From positions 1 through 64,000 of the forward strand of contig SAUG01000013.1 in assembly GCA_011316305.1 (NCBI GenBank): a stretch of 64,000 nucleotides of DNA, read 5' to 3'. The notes under the pieces were generated by a model. It ran no database searches and had not been told where the DNA came from. It worked only from the letters and a program-made list of their open reading frames with translations. A program made the position numbers and the translations under genes. Below are positions 24,889 through 38,400 of this stretch, piece after piece; the first letter of the stretch is position 1, and each line of letters opens with the position of its first letter. Origin of the DNA: Rusavskia elegans. Its lineage: Eukaryota; Ascomycota; Lecanoromycetes; Teloschistales; Teloschistaceae.

Positions 24889-25409
24889 TATCGAAAGGTT
24901 CTAGTATTTCTAATATAGATTGGATTTATTAGTATATCTATAAACGGAGGTATAACGGATATTTACTTTAATTAATATAAAAATAAGTTAAATTAATTAC
25001 TAGAGCAATATATAGCGATAACTAATAAATTAAATATAAGCTATAAAAAATATCGAATTTAGAATCTATATAGATAAATAAAATCTTTTACTACTTAGAC
25101 TGTTTAGTAACTAAAATAGCTAAAATAACTTTATTTTATAGTATTTATTTACTAAAACTCCTAAGATTAAAATATTTATAATACTTATTCGCTAAAATTA
25201 CTAAAATTGAAGTATTTATAGTATTTACTCGCTAAAACTACTGAGATCGAAGTACTTATTATATTTATTTACTAAAGCTACTAAAATACTTTTTGATATT
25301 AATATTAATACTATCTTCTATATCTCTATATATTAAGGCGTAATAGAAAATCTAGCGTTGTATTAAATACTATCGCGTTCTCGGAAACACGCCGTCCGTG
25401 TTTATAACA
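24889..25409 (-). repeat. Gypsy LTR, right (5' LTR in element sense)
   Basis: 521 bp, homologous to 14320-14840 end to end. It ends GTGTTTATAACA, followed by the GAATT duplication. Less mutated at its right edge (GCCGTCCGTG). Confidence 0.8.
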
Positions 25410-26826
25410 GAATTATTTTTATAAAAATACTACTGTATCGTAAAATACTATAGATAGAATTTTCTAAAAAAACTAGCTAGCTTTAAATTTAAAGTAGTAA
25501 AAATGAAAAAGATTAAAAATAAACTCGACAACGATAAAGAGATACGGAAAAAATATAAAAACTCTATTTAATAATTTAAAAAAGATATAAAAATAGTAAA
25601 AAAGATAATAAATCAGTATTTACTAGCGTTTTATTAGTAATATTTTTAGGAATCTTTATTACTAATTATTTTTTCGTTTATTTTAGATTTTTAACGATAG
25701 TTCCGCGATTATTCTATATAATAATATTATAACCTACCGTTTTTCTAAAGACTGAAACTATATTAACGGTTATATATTATTATAGATAAAAAACGGATAT
25801 CTATAGTAGTGTACGGAAGGATTATAGTTAATATAAATTCGCTAAATAGTAAAATACTATTAAAATTCTCTAATATAAATTATATTTCTAATTTTATAAT
25901 TAAACTAGTTTCGAAAAGATATATATAAAAAAAATAACTTTTTTAAAAATTCTAGAATTCTTCGTATTAAATATAACGGAAAAACTATTATTAAATACAA
26001 GATAATTAAGGAGTTATCTATATTAAAAGATAATATAAACGGATATAGAAACGTCGTTCTACCGTCTTTTACCGTAGTTAAATTAGATATAATAAAGGAC
26101 TGATACTAGCTACTCGTTTACGTCGCCGATTAAACTATCTAGTATTTATAATAAACAGTTAAAGAAATAGAAATTACGAATAAAACTAAAGTATTATTAA
26201 TTGATAAATATTTAATATACGTTGTTTCTAAAATCTACTAAAGTATTTTAACTTTTTTACGTAAATCAAAGGATTTCGACGAGCTATTTTATCCTATTAT
26301 CTACGATTTAATTCTAATAGCAGCCGGCCTAAATAGTTATTATTGGATTTAATATTTCGTATATACTATAACGGATTTCTATATCGTCGAAATCTATCGT
26401 TTTGAATTAAAAGCTACTAAATCCCTTTACCGTTCTTTTAAATTTATTTAAATACGCTATAAAAGTATAATGGTATTTATACGATTAGATATAGAGCTAG
26501 CTTTAGATAAAGAATTTTTAAATTTTATTATAAAGCTACTTTAGAGGCAAATCGCTGTTTCTAAACAAGATATTAATGATTAATCAATGTCTGATTGGTT
26601 AAAATCTCGTCGTTTTCGAAAATTCTTCGAAGACGTTCCTTTGGTGGTTAGTTTAAACGAATTAAAAATTGGCTTGCTGTATTACGTTATCAGAAGTTAT
26701 ATATAAATTTCGAATTCAATTAAAACTAGGTTTTTTTAGTAACTAGAGATCTACTAGTAATTAATTGATCTATTGATTACTCGTTAACAATAAATTAAAT
26801 TTTCAATATCGGTCCAACATCTAGTT
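25410..26826. other. AT-rich tract, unassigned, less mutated near 26560-26820
   Basis: About 1.4 kb between the Gypsy element and the large hAT element. The left part is heavily RIP-like. From about 26560 to 26820 CA/TG pairs reappear (TCAATGTCTGATTGG, TTCCTTTGGTGG). I see no open frame over 60 codons and no terminal repeats. It may contain an old coding repeat. Confidence 0.4.
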
Positions 26827-27399
26827 TAGTCTGACCGTCGGGTCGGGTTTCGAATTCGAGTTAGAGGAACCGACCCGACCCGAGTCGGTTTCGACTTTTC
26901 TAGGTACTGAACCAAGTCGGTTTCGATTTTTCTAAATACTAAACCGATTCGGTTCCGGATTAAACTCGGGTTTCCGGATTCGACCCGCTAAAACCGCTAA
27001 GATCTTCTATTTTATATTATAATTCTAAGAAATCTCTGTTTTTACTATATAGTTATATTAATATTTTAGATACTATTTAAACAGATATCGATTTTTTACT
27101 ATTAAATAGTAAAGAAAAATAATTTTAATATTTATATATCTATATTACCTTTCTATATTATTTATTATCTAAGAATAAAATATAGTAAAACTAAATTAAA
27201 ACAAATATAAAATATCTAATCTTTTAATTAATTTTTATTTTTCTATTTTCTAGACCGATACGTCTAGCAAGGTCCTTTCCGATAGGTTTTCCATTTAAAA
27301 TAAAATCTATCCTAACCAGTCTATAAGCCAGGCGGTAGACCGATCTATAAATATTATACTATTAAAATTTAATTAATTATATAAAAAGTAAAAATAGAT

Positions 27400-28898
27400 T
27401 ATTAAAAATATAGCTAATAAAATTCGAGCCGACTATCTAATACTAGTTTTTCGAATTATAAATAGATATATTTAATAGAATCTAAATTACTATAAAGACT
27501 TCGAATATTAGTAATTAAATATTCCTATAGCTATCGATATTAAAGATAAAATCTATAGAAATTTAGTTAATTTTTTCTAGTCGAAAAAAGCTATAGAGTA
27601 AATATAGTCGAAATAATAGTAAAAGTTCTACTAGGTAGCTTTAACGATAGATAGTCTATCTAAAACTATATATTAAAACTATTTTAAAATATTTAACTAT
27701 TTTTTAGCTTCTAATTCTTCTAATATATCTATTATAAAAAAATACTTTTTTACTATTATTTATTAAGAAACTAAATAACGTAATTTATAATTTTATATTA
27801 AAGTAATATTTATCCGCGTTAATAGCTAATAGTAATATAAAGAGGTAATAAAAAGTTTATTTTAATTATAAAAGAAAAGTTATATAAAATTCGAATCTAC
27901 TTTCGACTAAATTATATAAAATAAATATTTATATAAGACTTTTTTAGATTTAAATCTACTAGTTCGGACTATTAAAAATAGAAGATTTAAAGTACTATTA
28001 TAAATACTTTATCTAGATATAAAGCCCGTCGACTATATATAATTTACGTAGATAGTTTTTAACGGTTATAATACTATCCGCGAGTCAATTAAATCTAATT
28101 TAAAAACTTTAGAATATATTTCCTTTATATAAGATATCTGGTTAAATCTATAAAAGGTCGCGTATTTAGAAGTACTAATATATTAGATTAATATTTAATT
28201 TTAATTTTAAAAACGTCTAATTAAATTTATATTTTTTTCTATTAGTTATTCTAGCCGTTTATAGTATTAGAAGCTTTTATAACTTTTAGAATTTTTCTAA
28301 TTTAAGCAGAAGTTTTTAGATATTATTACCGATAATACTAGTTCTAATAGTATATTAAAAAAAAAGTTTAAAAAAGATTTTTTTCGGCTCGATAGCCGAT
28401 AGAATCGAATTTAAAACTTTCTATCTTACCTAGTTTATATAATTAATATAATAGTCTAAGATTTTATTAAAGCTATTAGATTATAAATAATTAATAACGA
28501 GTTTATATAAAAATTAAATAATAGATATATTAGAAATATTAGTACTAGCCTATTTAATATCGTAAGAAAAGTAATATAAATAGGTAATATAAATTTAGAA
28601 ATTTTAAAACTAATATTTATTTTAAATTTATACTATTATAATGTATATTTCTATTTTTCTTTAATATAAACTTCGTTTTAAAGAAATCTAGAAAAGGGTC
28701 GATTCTAATTTCTGACCTAGAAATATAATTTAAGATATTCGTATTCGATAGAATTTAATATATTTTATAATTCGTCGAGTATATTAATTACGCTATTTTA
28801 TTAATAAATTTATAAAAAAAAAATCGTAAAATCTATAAATATAAAAGATTATCTTTAATATAGATAAATAGTAACCTTTTTTCTTTATAGATAGTATA
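27400..28898 (+). pseudogene. hAT transposase relic, N-terminal and catalytic half
   Basis: Reading through TAG/TAA stops (Trp and Gln codons changed by RIP), the plus strand gives hAT-like sequence. The clearest part is DIITDNTSSNS at about 28318-28350, which corresponds to the T-x-D-N-A-S-N block that holds a catalytic Asp of the RNase-H-like fold. The preceding hydrophobic segment (FIFFSISYSS, about 28225-28255) fits the region before it. The frame is broken by the LTR element inserted at 28899. The true start of the coding region is not resolved. Confidence 0.65.
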
Positions 28899-31800
28899 TA
28901 TTACGTCTACGACTCTATAGAGATTCTCTAGAAAGATTAGTTAGATAAGTAAGTCTAATTATCTATAGCCGCCTATAGTCGCTATAGCCGCTTTTCCTAA
29001 TAGAACTTTTAGTAGACGGTTACCTATCGGCTTTTACGGCTACTTTTACTATATATATTACTTATTATTTCTATAGATAGTTTCTTTTATTAGTTATTAA
29101 TATAATTATTAAATACGTTTCTACTATTCTTTTTTTAATTACTTTATAATAAAGATACCTTATAATATTATAACTATATCTCTACGGCTATATAGAATTA
29201 GTTATAATAATCTATATTAGAATTCTTTTACTATTTAGTAGTTTAGACTATATCTACGGCTATAGCTAGATTCGATTATAACGTCTTTTAATATATAGAG
29301 ATATTATATTTTAATAATTTACTATATTAATCTTATTATCCCGATCTATAGATCGAAATTATAATATTAAAATAGTAATACTAAATATCTATAAAGGAAA
29401 AAAAGAATTATTAAAACTATAGATTATTTAGATAAGTATTTACTTTATATTATATATAAACCAGTTTTTAAATAAAGTAGTTAAAATTCTATTTATAATA
29501 CTATATTTAGAAAGAATTATCTTTAATTAAATATAGCTTCGAATAGAAAATTACTTCGATAACCCGGAAGGATAAAGAGAAAATAAGATATTATAAATCT
29601 TTTATACCTTTAGTAATTCTATTACGGCTATAAAAGAAGCTTTTAGAAATAAAAATAAGAATAGGGTAACGGATAGGAGACTAATAGTTCTAAAGTAATA
29701 GAAATTAGTAGCTATCTACGCTATTTAGTTTAGAATATTAGTTTATAAGTTAGACTAGAAAGATTTAGTTTTAAAAATCTATTTTTATAAAAGACTCTAG
29801 ATAAGAATTAAAAAAGCTATAGTAACGATCGAAAAACTAGATTTATTAATAGATTTTATTAAATTTATAATAAAGATTAATATTAGATAGTATAAAATAT
29901 ATTTAGATATATAAACGTTTAGTAAAATAGAATCTATTAAAAGAAAGCCTAGAAGAAACCTAATAGAATTTAATACTACCGAAATTAAAGGATTAAAAAA
30001 GAAGTTTATTATTTATATAGAAAAACGGAATACTTTAAAAAAAATTATTTAACTAAAAAAGTAACTAAAATAACCGAATATTTTTTAAAAATAATAGAAG
30101 AATTATCTAATAAATATATAGTAAAAAGCTAGTTAGCCTAATATAATAATATTTACTCTATCTATCTATTAGATAAAGAAGGGATAGGATATTACTCTAA
30201 AAAACTAAAAAAATATAAAAAATTAAAACTAATAATCGATTTTAAACTATACGAAACCGAAAAACCGTTTATAGTAGCGCTTAAAATTAAAATCGGAGGT
30301 TAATAAATAATAGCTCTTATAAATAAAAAAGAAAATAATAAAGTTATAAAAGGATTCTATAATAAAATTAAAGGATATTATTATATCCACGATTCCATAG
30401 AGGTTTCCTGGAAGGATTAGTTAGGTAAGCGAGTCTAATTATCTATAGCCGCCTATAGCCGCTATAGCCGCCTTTCCTAATAGAATTTTTAGTAAACGGC
30501 TATCTATTAGTTTTTATAGCTATTTTTATTATATATATCGCTTATTATTCCTATAGATAGTTTCTCTTATTAGTCGTTAATATAATTATTAAATATATTT
30601 CTACTATTCTTATTTTAATTACTTTATAATAAAAATACTTTATAATATTATAACTATACCTCTACGGCTATATAGGATTAGTTATAATAATCTATACTAG
30701 GATTCTTTTACTATTTAGTAGCTCGGACTATATCTACGGCTATAGCTAGGTTTAAACGTAACGCTTTCTAATATATAAAGATATTATATTTTAATAATTT
30801 ACTATATTAGTCTCGTTATCCCGACCTATAGATTTTAGCGATACTATTAAAATAGTAATACTAAATATCTATAAAAAAGATAGAAGATCTTTAAAATTAT
30901 AGATTATTTAAATAAATATCTATTTCGTATTATATATAAACTAGTTTCTAAATAAAGTAGTTAAAGTTCTATTTATAATATTATATCTAAAAGGTACTAT
31001 CTTTAATTAGATATAGCTTTAAATAGAAGATTACTTCGATAACCCGGAAGGATAGAAAGAAAATAAAATATTATAGATTTTTTATACCTTTAGTAATTTT
31101 ATTACGGCTATAAAAGAAGCTTTTAGAAATAATAATAAAGATAAAGTAATAGATAGAAAACTAATAGTTCTAAAATAGTAGAAGTTAGTAGTTATCTACG
31201 CTATTTAGTTTAGAATATTAGCTTATAAAATAGACTAGGAAGATTTAGTTCTAAAAGTTTATTTCTATAAAAAATTTTAAATAAAAGTTAAGAAAGTTAT
31301 AGTAGCGATTAAAAAACCGGATTTACTAATAGATTTTATTAAATTTATAATAAAAATCGATACTAGATAGTATAAAATATACTTAAATAAATAATCGCTT
31401 AATAAAATAGTACCTACTAAAAAAAAGTCTAAAGGAAATCTAATAGAATTTAATACTACCGAGATTAAAGAATTAAAAACTAAAGCTTATTATTTATATA
31501 GAAAAATAGGATACTTTAAAAGGAATTATTTAATTAGAGAAGTAATTAAAATAACCGAATATTTTTTTAAAATAATAAAAAAATTATCTAATAAATATAT
31601 AGCGAAAAGCTAGTTAGCCTACTATAATAATATTTACTCTATCTACCTATTAAATAAGGAGGGAATAGAATATTACTTTAAAAAACCTAGAAAAGTATAG
31701 AAAATAAAGCTAATAATCGATTTTAAATTATATAAAATCGAAAGACCCTTTATAGTAGTATTTAAAGTTAAAATCGGAAGTTAATAAATAATAGCTTTTA

Positions 31801-34800
31801 TAAATAGAAAGGAAGATAATAAAATTAAAGGATATTTCTATAGATAAATAATAAATAATAATAGAATCTTCGATATCGAAGTTAAAATAAAATATAGATT
31901 AATTAAAATAATAAATTTTACTATAATCGAAAGTTAGAAAAATTATATTATTTTAGAAAAACTAATAGAAAAGAATACCGTCGGTAACAAATTAGAATTA
32001 TAAATAATATATTTTCTAATATATAAAAATCTTTTATATAAAGAAATAGATATTATTTTAATAATAACCTATAAAAAGATTAAAGACTTAAATAAAAAAT
32101 TTAAGAAAGACGGAAAAGTTTAGAAAATAAAAATTTAGAAGAAATACTATTATTTCTTCTAATAATTTACTAAAAAATATAATAAAAGTAAAAAAATAAT
32201 CTAGTAACTTTAGATAAACTATATTAGAAAAATATACTAGAATATAATTAAAGCTATAAATAAAATCGAATACTATAAACTAAATTAAATAGATTAGAAT
32301 AAGAAAATACCGGATCTAATATTTAGTATTTAATTTAAAAATAAAGAATTCGATTAGTATCCGTCTTTATTATTATAGGACAAAATAGTTACTAAAGAAT
32401 AAAAATTAGTAGAACTATTAGATAAACCGGAAATAATTTATAATATAGATATATAATCTAAAATATATTAAAATAAATAGTAAAAAAGCCTTTTACTAGA
32501 CTTTTTTTAAAACTCTATAATTTCTATAGATTAAAAAAAGTTAAAATCTTTTAAAATTTAATCTAGATTATCTAAACTAAATCTAGATATTAATTTAATA
32601 AACGTCTTTTATATAGCTAGCGTAAAACTAATAGAAAAATAAAATATAACCGGATTATTAAATTTATTAAATCTAGAAAATACTTATTATTTCTAAACGA
32701 TAAAATTACTTCTATATTTATTTAAAACGCGATAATAAGTAATAAAATACTTTTATTTATTAAAGAATCGGCGGAAATCTGACTTCTAAGCTAAATATTT
32801 ATTATAAATTCTTTTTTCGGAATTAAAAAAGAATTCGATATAATAGCGAGCTTTAAAATATTTATTAAAAATACCGGTAATATTAGAACGAAATTTTTTT
32901 TTTTTTTTTTTTAAAATATTTTTCTATAAAAATTAATAGAAGTAAAAAAATAAAAGAAATAATATATAGATAGTATTAAATATTAAAAGATTATACGATT
33001 TCTAAATCCGAATATATTTATTATAAATATTTCTACCGATTTTAACTTTATATTCTTTTAAAAGATTATAGATATATAGAAAATAAAAAAAAGATATTAT
33101 AATCTCTTTTAACTAAATATAATAAAAAGATTTTAGTTAGTTTCCTCTTCGAGAATATATAATAGAGATATTAATAAACGAAAGAAAAAAAAAACCTTTT
33201 TATATCCCGTAGATAGTTTTTACGCTAGATAAAAAGCGATATAGGAGAGACTATATTATATCTATAATTCTATAGAAGTTTTCTAGAAAGATTAGTTAGG
33301 TAAGCGAACCTAATTATCTATAGCCGCCTATAGCCGCTATAACCGTCTTTCTTAATAGGATTTTTAGTAGACGGCTATCTATCGGCTTTTATAGCTATTT
33401 TTATTATATATATTATTTATTATTCCTATAAATAGTTTCTTTTAGTAGTCGTTAATATAATTATTAAATACGTTTCTACTATTCTCTTTTTAATTATTTT
33501 ATAATAAAAATATCTTATAATATTATAACCGTACCTCTGCGGCTATATAGAATTAGTTACGATAATCTATACTAGGATTTCTTTACTATTTAGTAGCTCG
33601 GACAACGTCCACGGCTATAGCTAGGCTCGAGCGTAATACCTTTTGATATATAAGGACGTTACAGATATCTTTATAGATAAATAATATATAATAATAGAAT
33701 CCTCGATATCGAAATTAAAATAAAATATAGATTAATTAGAATAATAGATTTTACTATAATCGAAAGTTAGAAAAATTATATTATTTTAGGAAACGAATAG
33801 AAAGAATCGATTCCAGAAAAACTAATAGAAATAAATACTATCGGTAAGAAAATAGAACTATAAATAATATATTTTCTAGCCTATAAAAACCTTTTATATA
33901 AAAAAATAGATAAGATTTTAATAATAAACTATAAAGATATTAAAGACTTAGATAGAAAATTTAAAAAAGGCGGAAAAGTTTAGAAAATAAAAATTTAGAA
34001 AAAATACTATTACTTCCTTTAATAGTTTACCTAAAAATATAGTAAAGTATAGAAATAATCTAATAGCTTTTAATAAACTATATTAGAAAGATATACTAGA
34101 GTATAGTTAAAGCTATAGATAAAATCGAATACTATAAATTAAATTAAATAGACTAGAATAAAGGAATACCGGATCTAATATTTAGTATTTAATTTAGAAA
34201 TAAAAAATTCGATTAATATCTATTTTTATTATTATAGGACGAAATAGTAGCTAAAGAATAAAATTTAATAAAACTATTAAAAGAATCGGAAAAAATTTAT
34301 AATATAAATATATAACCCGAAATATATAAAAATAATAGTAAAAAAACCTTTTACTAGATCTTTTTTAGAATCCTATATTTTCTATAGATTAAGAGAAATT
34401 AAAATCTTTTAAAATTTAATTTAAATTATCCGAATTAAAACTAAATATCGATTTAACGGTCGCCTTTTATACGGCTAGTATAAAACTAACAGAAAAATAG
34501 AATATAACCGGATTATAAAATTTAATAAATCGAAAAAGTATATATTATTTCTAAATAATAAAATTACTTTTATATTTATTTAAAACGCGATAATAAAAAA
34601 TAAAATACTTTTATTTATTAAAAAGTCGGCGGAGATCTAATTTCTAGACTAAGCGTTTATTATAAATTTCCTTTTCGGAATTAAAAAAAAACTTAATATA
34701 ATAGTAAATCTCGGAATATTTATTAAAAATACCCGCGATATTAGAATAAAATTTATTTTTTTTATTTTTGAAATATTTTCCTATAAAGATTAATAGGAAT

Positions 34801-35528
34801 AAAAAAATAAAGGAAATAATATATAAATAATATTAGATATTAAAAAATTATATAATTTTTAAACCCGAGTATATTTACTATAAATATTACTACTAACCTC
34901 GATTTTATATTTTTTTAAAGGATTATAGATATATAAAAAATAAGAAAAAGATATTATAACTCCTTTTAACTAGATATAATAAAAAGATTTTAATCGATTT
35001 TCTTTTCGAAAATATATAATAAAGATATTAATAAAAGAAAAAAAAAAGGGAAAAAAGATTCCTTTTATATTCTATAAACGATTTTTACGCTAGATAAAAA
35101 GTAATATAGGGAGGGCCGTATTATATCTATAATTCTATAGAGATTTTCTAGAAAAAGTAATTAGATAAACGAGCCTAATTATCTATAGCCGCCTATAGCT
35201 ATTATAGCCGTCTTTTCTAATAGAACTTTTAGTAGATAGTTATTTATCGGCTTTTACGGCTATTTTTATTATATATATCGCTTATTATTCCTATAGATAG
35301 TTTCTCTCGTTAGTCGTTAATATAATTATTAAATACGTTTCTACTATTCTCTTTTTAATTACTTTATAATAAAAATACCTTATAATATTATAACCGTACT
35401 TCTATAGCTATATAGAATTAGTTATAATAATCTATACTAGGATTTCCTTACTATTTAGTAGTTCGGACTACGTCTACGGCTATAGCTAGGCTCGAGCGTA
35501 ACGCCTTCTGATATATAGAGACGTTACA
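28899..35528 (+). mobile_element. gag-only LTR retroelement, copy 3, itself split by copy 4
   Basis: LTRs of 410 bp at 28899-29308 and 35119-35528. The 5-bp duplications are GTATA (28894-28898) and ATATA (35529-35533), one G-to-A apart. Copy 4 (30379-33663) lies inside. Without it the element is 3340 bp, exactly the size of copy 1. The gag-like frame is interrupted at the copy 4 junction and resumes at 33669. It splits the hAT transposase. Confidence 0.85.
30379..33663 (+). mobile_element. gag-only LTR retroelement, copy 4, nested in copy 3
   Basis: 3285 bp with 410-bp LTRs (30379-30788 and 33254-33663) and an exact 5-bp duplication GATAT (30374-30378 and 33664-33668). It is in the same orientation as its host copy 3, inserted in the host's gag-like region. 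The knuckle relic is at about 31481-31530. A T-run of about 19 lies at 32898-32916. It is the youngest layer of a three-deep nest. Confidence 0.9.
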
Positions 35529-35533
35529 ATATA

Positions 35534-36290
35534 TTGCGGCTATTTAATAAAATTATTTTATTAGTTTTAAAAACTATAGACGTTAGAATTTATTTAGTAT
35601 TCCGATTTTATAAAACTATTTTCGATTATCTTTCTAGAATTAAAAAAGTAGTTCGATTATTAAACTACGCTGATAAAGAAATAATACTAATAGTAAATAA
35701 TAATATTAATATAAAGTTTACGAAATACTATTTTCGTACTAAAAGTAAAAGTAAATTAATTTATAATATTACGAATATTCTGGATTCTATAGTAAAGTTT
35801 AGCCTTTATCGAAACTAGAATAAAGAAAATAATAATAAAGAAATAAAAGACTTTTTAGAATATAAAGATAAATATCGAAACGAATTTAAAAAGTATTTTA
35901 TAAAATACTATAGAGCTCCTATTAATCTATTAAAATCTAAAACTAGCCGTATAAAAGAAAATAAAGTAATATAAAAGGATAATATATTATAATTTTACTA
36001 ATTAGTTTAAAGTTTATTTTATCTATTTTAAATAGTACTTTTTAATAACTCTAGTATTTTCGAATAGTTACTTCCGAAGCTAATCGATATATTTATACTA
36101 ATATTACCGAGAAAAATCTAAATTAGATATTTTAGAAAAATAATATTTTAAACTTTCTAAAACTAGCGTAGATAACTCGCGATATTTTTATTAATCTAAT
36201 ATTTTCGATAGAAATAGAATAGACTTTTAGTTTTATAAAAAGAGTTTATTAATAGAATCGAATCTAAACAATTTTGGAATATATATAATA
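35534..36290 (+). pseudogene. hAT transposase relic, C-terminal half with dimerisation domain
   Basis: A 94-codon open frame (35534-35818) contains INIKFTKYYFRTK and LIYNITNILDSIVKF, matching the usual hAT pattern of a KYYS-T motif followed by I-A-T-I-L-D-P. It ends at a TAG where hAT proteins have Trp (TGG to TAG). Reading on through stops, 36076-36290 gives the hAT dimerisation domain: RYIYTNITEKN, NILNFLKLA, ITRDIFI, then TFSFIKRVY. The frame is truncated at its left by the LTR element, whose other side holds the catalytic half. Confidence 0.75.
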
Positions 36291-36699
36291 GATAATAATA
36301 ATTAAATACTATAACCGTACCATAGATTTAGAAATAGAAAAAGTTTTAAAAGAGCTATAGAATATATATAACCGGATAGAACTAAAAAATAAAGTTCTAT
36401 CTAAAAAATAGGATTTTTTTAAAAAAAAATTTAAAAGTATTTTAAATAGATTAATCTAAATACGAGTTTGAATTAGGTTTATTATTAAAATCTACGAATT
36501 TAAAAATATTTAATTTATAAATTTATATTAAAAAAAAATTTTAAATAAAATTTTTTCTTTTATTAGTAATATAGTGATATATCGAAGTAATATATTTATC
36601 TAAATCTACTATTTCTAGATATAGATAACTAATTAAACTAGTTAAAGAATTTAATAATTTTTATTTTATTTTATCTTTATTATTTTCGGTTTCCGTTTT

Positions 36700-38400
36700 C
36701 TCTTTTTTTTTTATTCCTCCTTTTTTCTATATTTTTATCTTTATTTTTATCTTTATTTTTATCTTTATTTTTATCTTTATTTTTATTTTTATTTTTATCT
36801 TTATTTTTATCTTTATTTTTATCTTTATTTTTATCTTTATTTTTATTTTATTTAAAGTTAATACTTCTAGTTAAACTTTTATTATCTTCGAATTTAATAT
36901 TATTTTGTTTAGTAGAATATCTTTCTACTATCTAGTTTTTATTATTAACTTCGACGATATTATTAGTATTTTCGTCTTCTTTTTTATACGGAGATTCGAT
37001 AGCTATATTAGCTGTATTACTACTATTACTAAATTTTTTAATAAATTTCGATTATTTTTATAGAGGTTCTAGTAATCTAACGGATTTAAATTCTTTAAAG
37101 CCGTTATAATAGATTATTCGTTATTAGATAAAATTAACGGTTAGAATTATATATTTAATTAAAATTATCCCGTTCGGAATATTAGTAACTATAGTAGATT
37201 TAAAGATATATTAGAAATAAATAATTATAAACAAAATAGTTCTATTTATATTAAATATATTTTTTTAATATATTATTTTATTCTATTTCTATTTTATTTA
37301 GTCGATAAATATTATCTTTTCCGCTTTTTTTTTAACGAGTTTTATTACGGAGTTTAATTTCGTAGTATAATATTATATATAAATCAGTATCTAGTATAGT
37401 TTATATTATTCGATTATATTACTATAAAACTTTTTACCAATTTTATAGTCCGTTTTCTCGTCTCTAGTATTTTATTCTAAAAGGATTTTAGTATCTAGAT
37501 TTATATCTTTTTATATATCGATTTTCTTTAGTTTCTAGAAGCGTTTATATATAGTAATATAATCTATACTTTTTTTTTATAGACCGTATATTTAGATTCC
37601 GACTATTTTTTACTATATTTTCGGTTTATAACCGATTTAGATTTTTTAAATAGTAATTTTAATTTAGATATAATAGAATATTAGATAAAAACGTAAATAA
37701 TATAGTAAAATAATATAATTAATACTAGAAAGAATCAATATAAAATAGTAGCTAAAAGTATATAGAAATATATAGTAGAATACGTTAGAAGTTTATAGAA
37801 ATATATAGATTCGTTTACTTTAGCCGAATTCTAGCTAATAATTATATTAACTAACTAAATTTTATTTCCGATCTTTTATTTTTATCTATTAACTATTACC
37901 GTAAATTTCTAATATAATATATATTATACTATACTATTTTTTATTCTATTTATCGTATTATATAAACGTAATTATAGTATATACTGATCAGACTAGTAAT
38001 ATATTAAAATAATATAAAAAATTATATTATAGTATTAAAAGATATTCTAGTATATAAAAATATTATAAAATCGATTTATAGAAATCTAGAAAAGATTAGA
38101 AATAGTAGAATCGGATAAAAAAAAGAAAAATCCGCTAGTATAGTAGTAAAAGTAATATTCTAGAATAATATATTCTATTTAGTCTAGTTAATTAATTAAT
38201 AGAAATATAAATAGAAAGCTAGTATCGTCGTTTTTCGAAATATCTATTACTACTAGAAGGATTTCGATAATCTAATTTTAAAGGTACTATTTACTAAACT
38301 ATACCGCGAAATCTTCGAAAATATCGTTATAAAATTCCTTTCGACCGGAATTACTAAAATATAGAATATAATATTAGTAATTCTATAAAATTCTATAAAA
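36700..38400 (-). pseudogene. Candidate second coding region of the hAT element
   Basis: On the minus strand, reading through RIP-type stops, about 37200-36860 gives a protein-like stretch (VTNIPNGIILIKYIILTVNF, IIYYNGFKEFKS, ESPYKKEDENTNNIVEV). It continues into a Lys/Asn/Asp-rich repeat encoded by the 12-bp minisatellite. The same stretch (PNKIVLIQYIVSIVNFTW) is readable at 10100-9700 in the 3-kb derivative. Function unknown. The limits and the upstream half (to about 38400) are approximate. Confidence 0.4.
36716..36855. repeat. 12-bp minisatellite (TTTTTATCTTTA)n
   Basis: About ten tandem units with occasional 6-bp TTTTTA variants. On the minus strand it reads as repeated Lys-Asp-Lys-Asn-type residues in frame with the candidate second ORF. 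A looser version (TTTATCTTTTTCTATATC) occurs at the matching place near 9680 in the 3-kb copy. Confidence 0.85.

Larger units (their letters stand above)
14320..25409 (-). mobile_element. Gypsy (Ty3-like) retrotransposon, RIP-inactivated, with nested insertions
   Basis: Bounded by 521-bp LTRs (14320-14840 and 24889-25409), with a 4-5-bp duplication GAAT(T) outside (14316-14319 and 25410-25413). Removing the LTR retroelement (14907-18267 plus one TSD) leaves about 7.7 kb; the R800 insertion near 22.1-23.1 kb must also be subtracted for the original size. Coding is on the minus strand in Gypsy order: reverse transcriptase about 21310-20880 (KLDL...YNFI block; the YLDD box at 20890-20921 reads YLNN, both Asp codons GAT to AAT), RNase H about 20560-20330 (NKELLAIV), integrase core about 20000-19330 (VDRVIKY). 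This order separates Gypsy from Copia. A candidate polypurine tract lies at 14841-14856. Frames are full of TAA/TAG stops. Confidence 0.85.
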
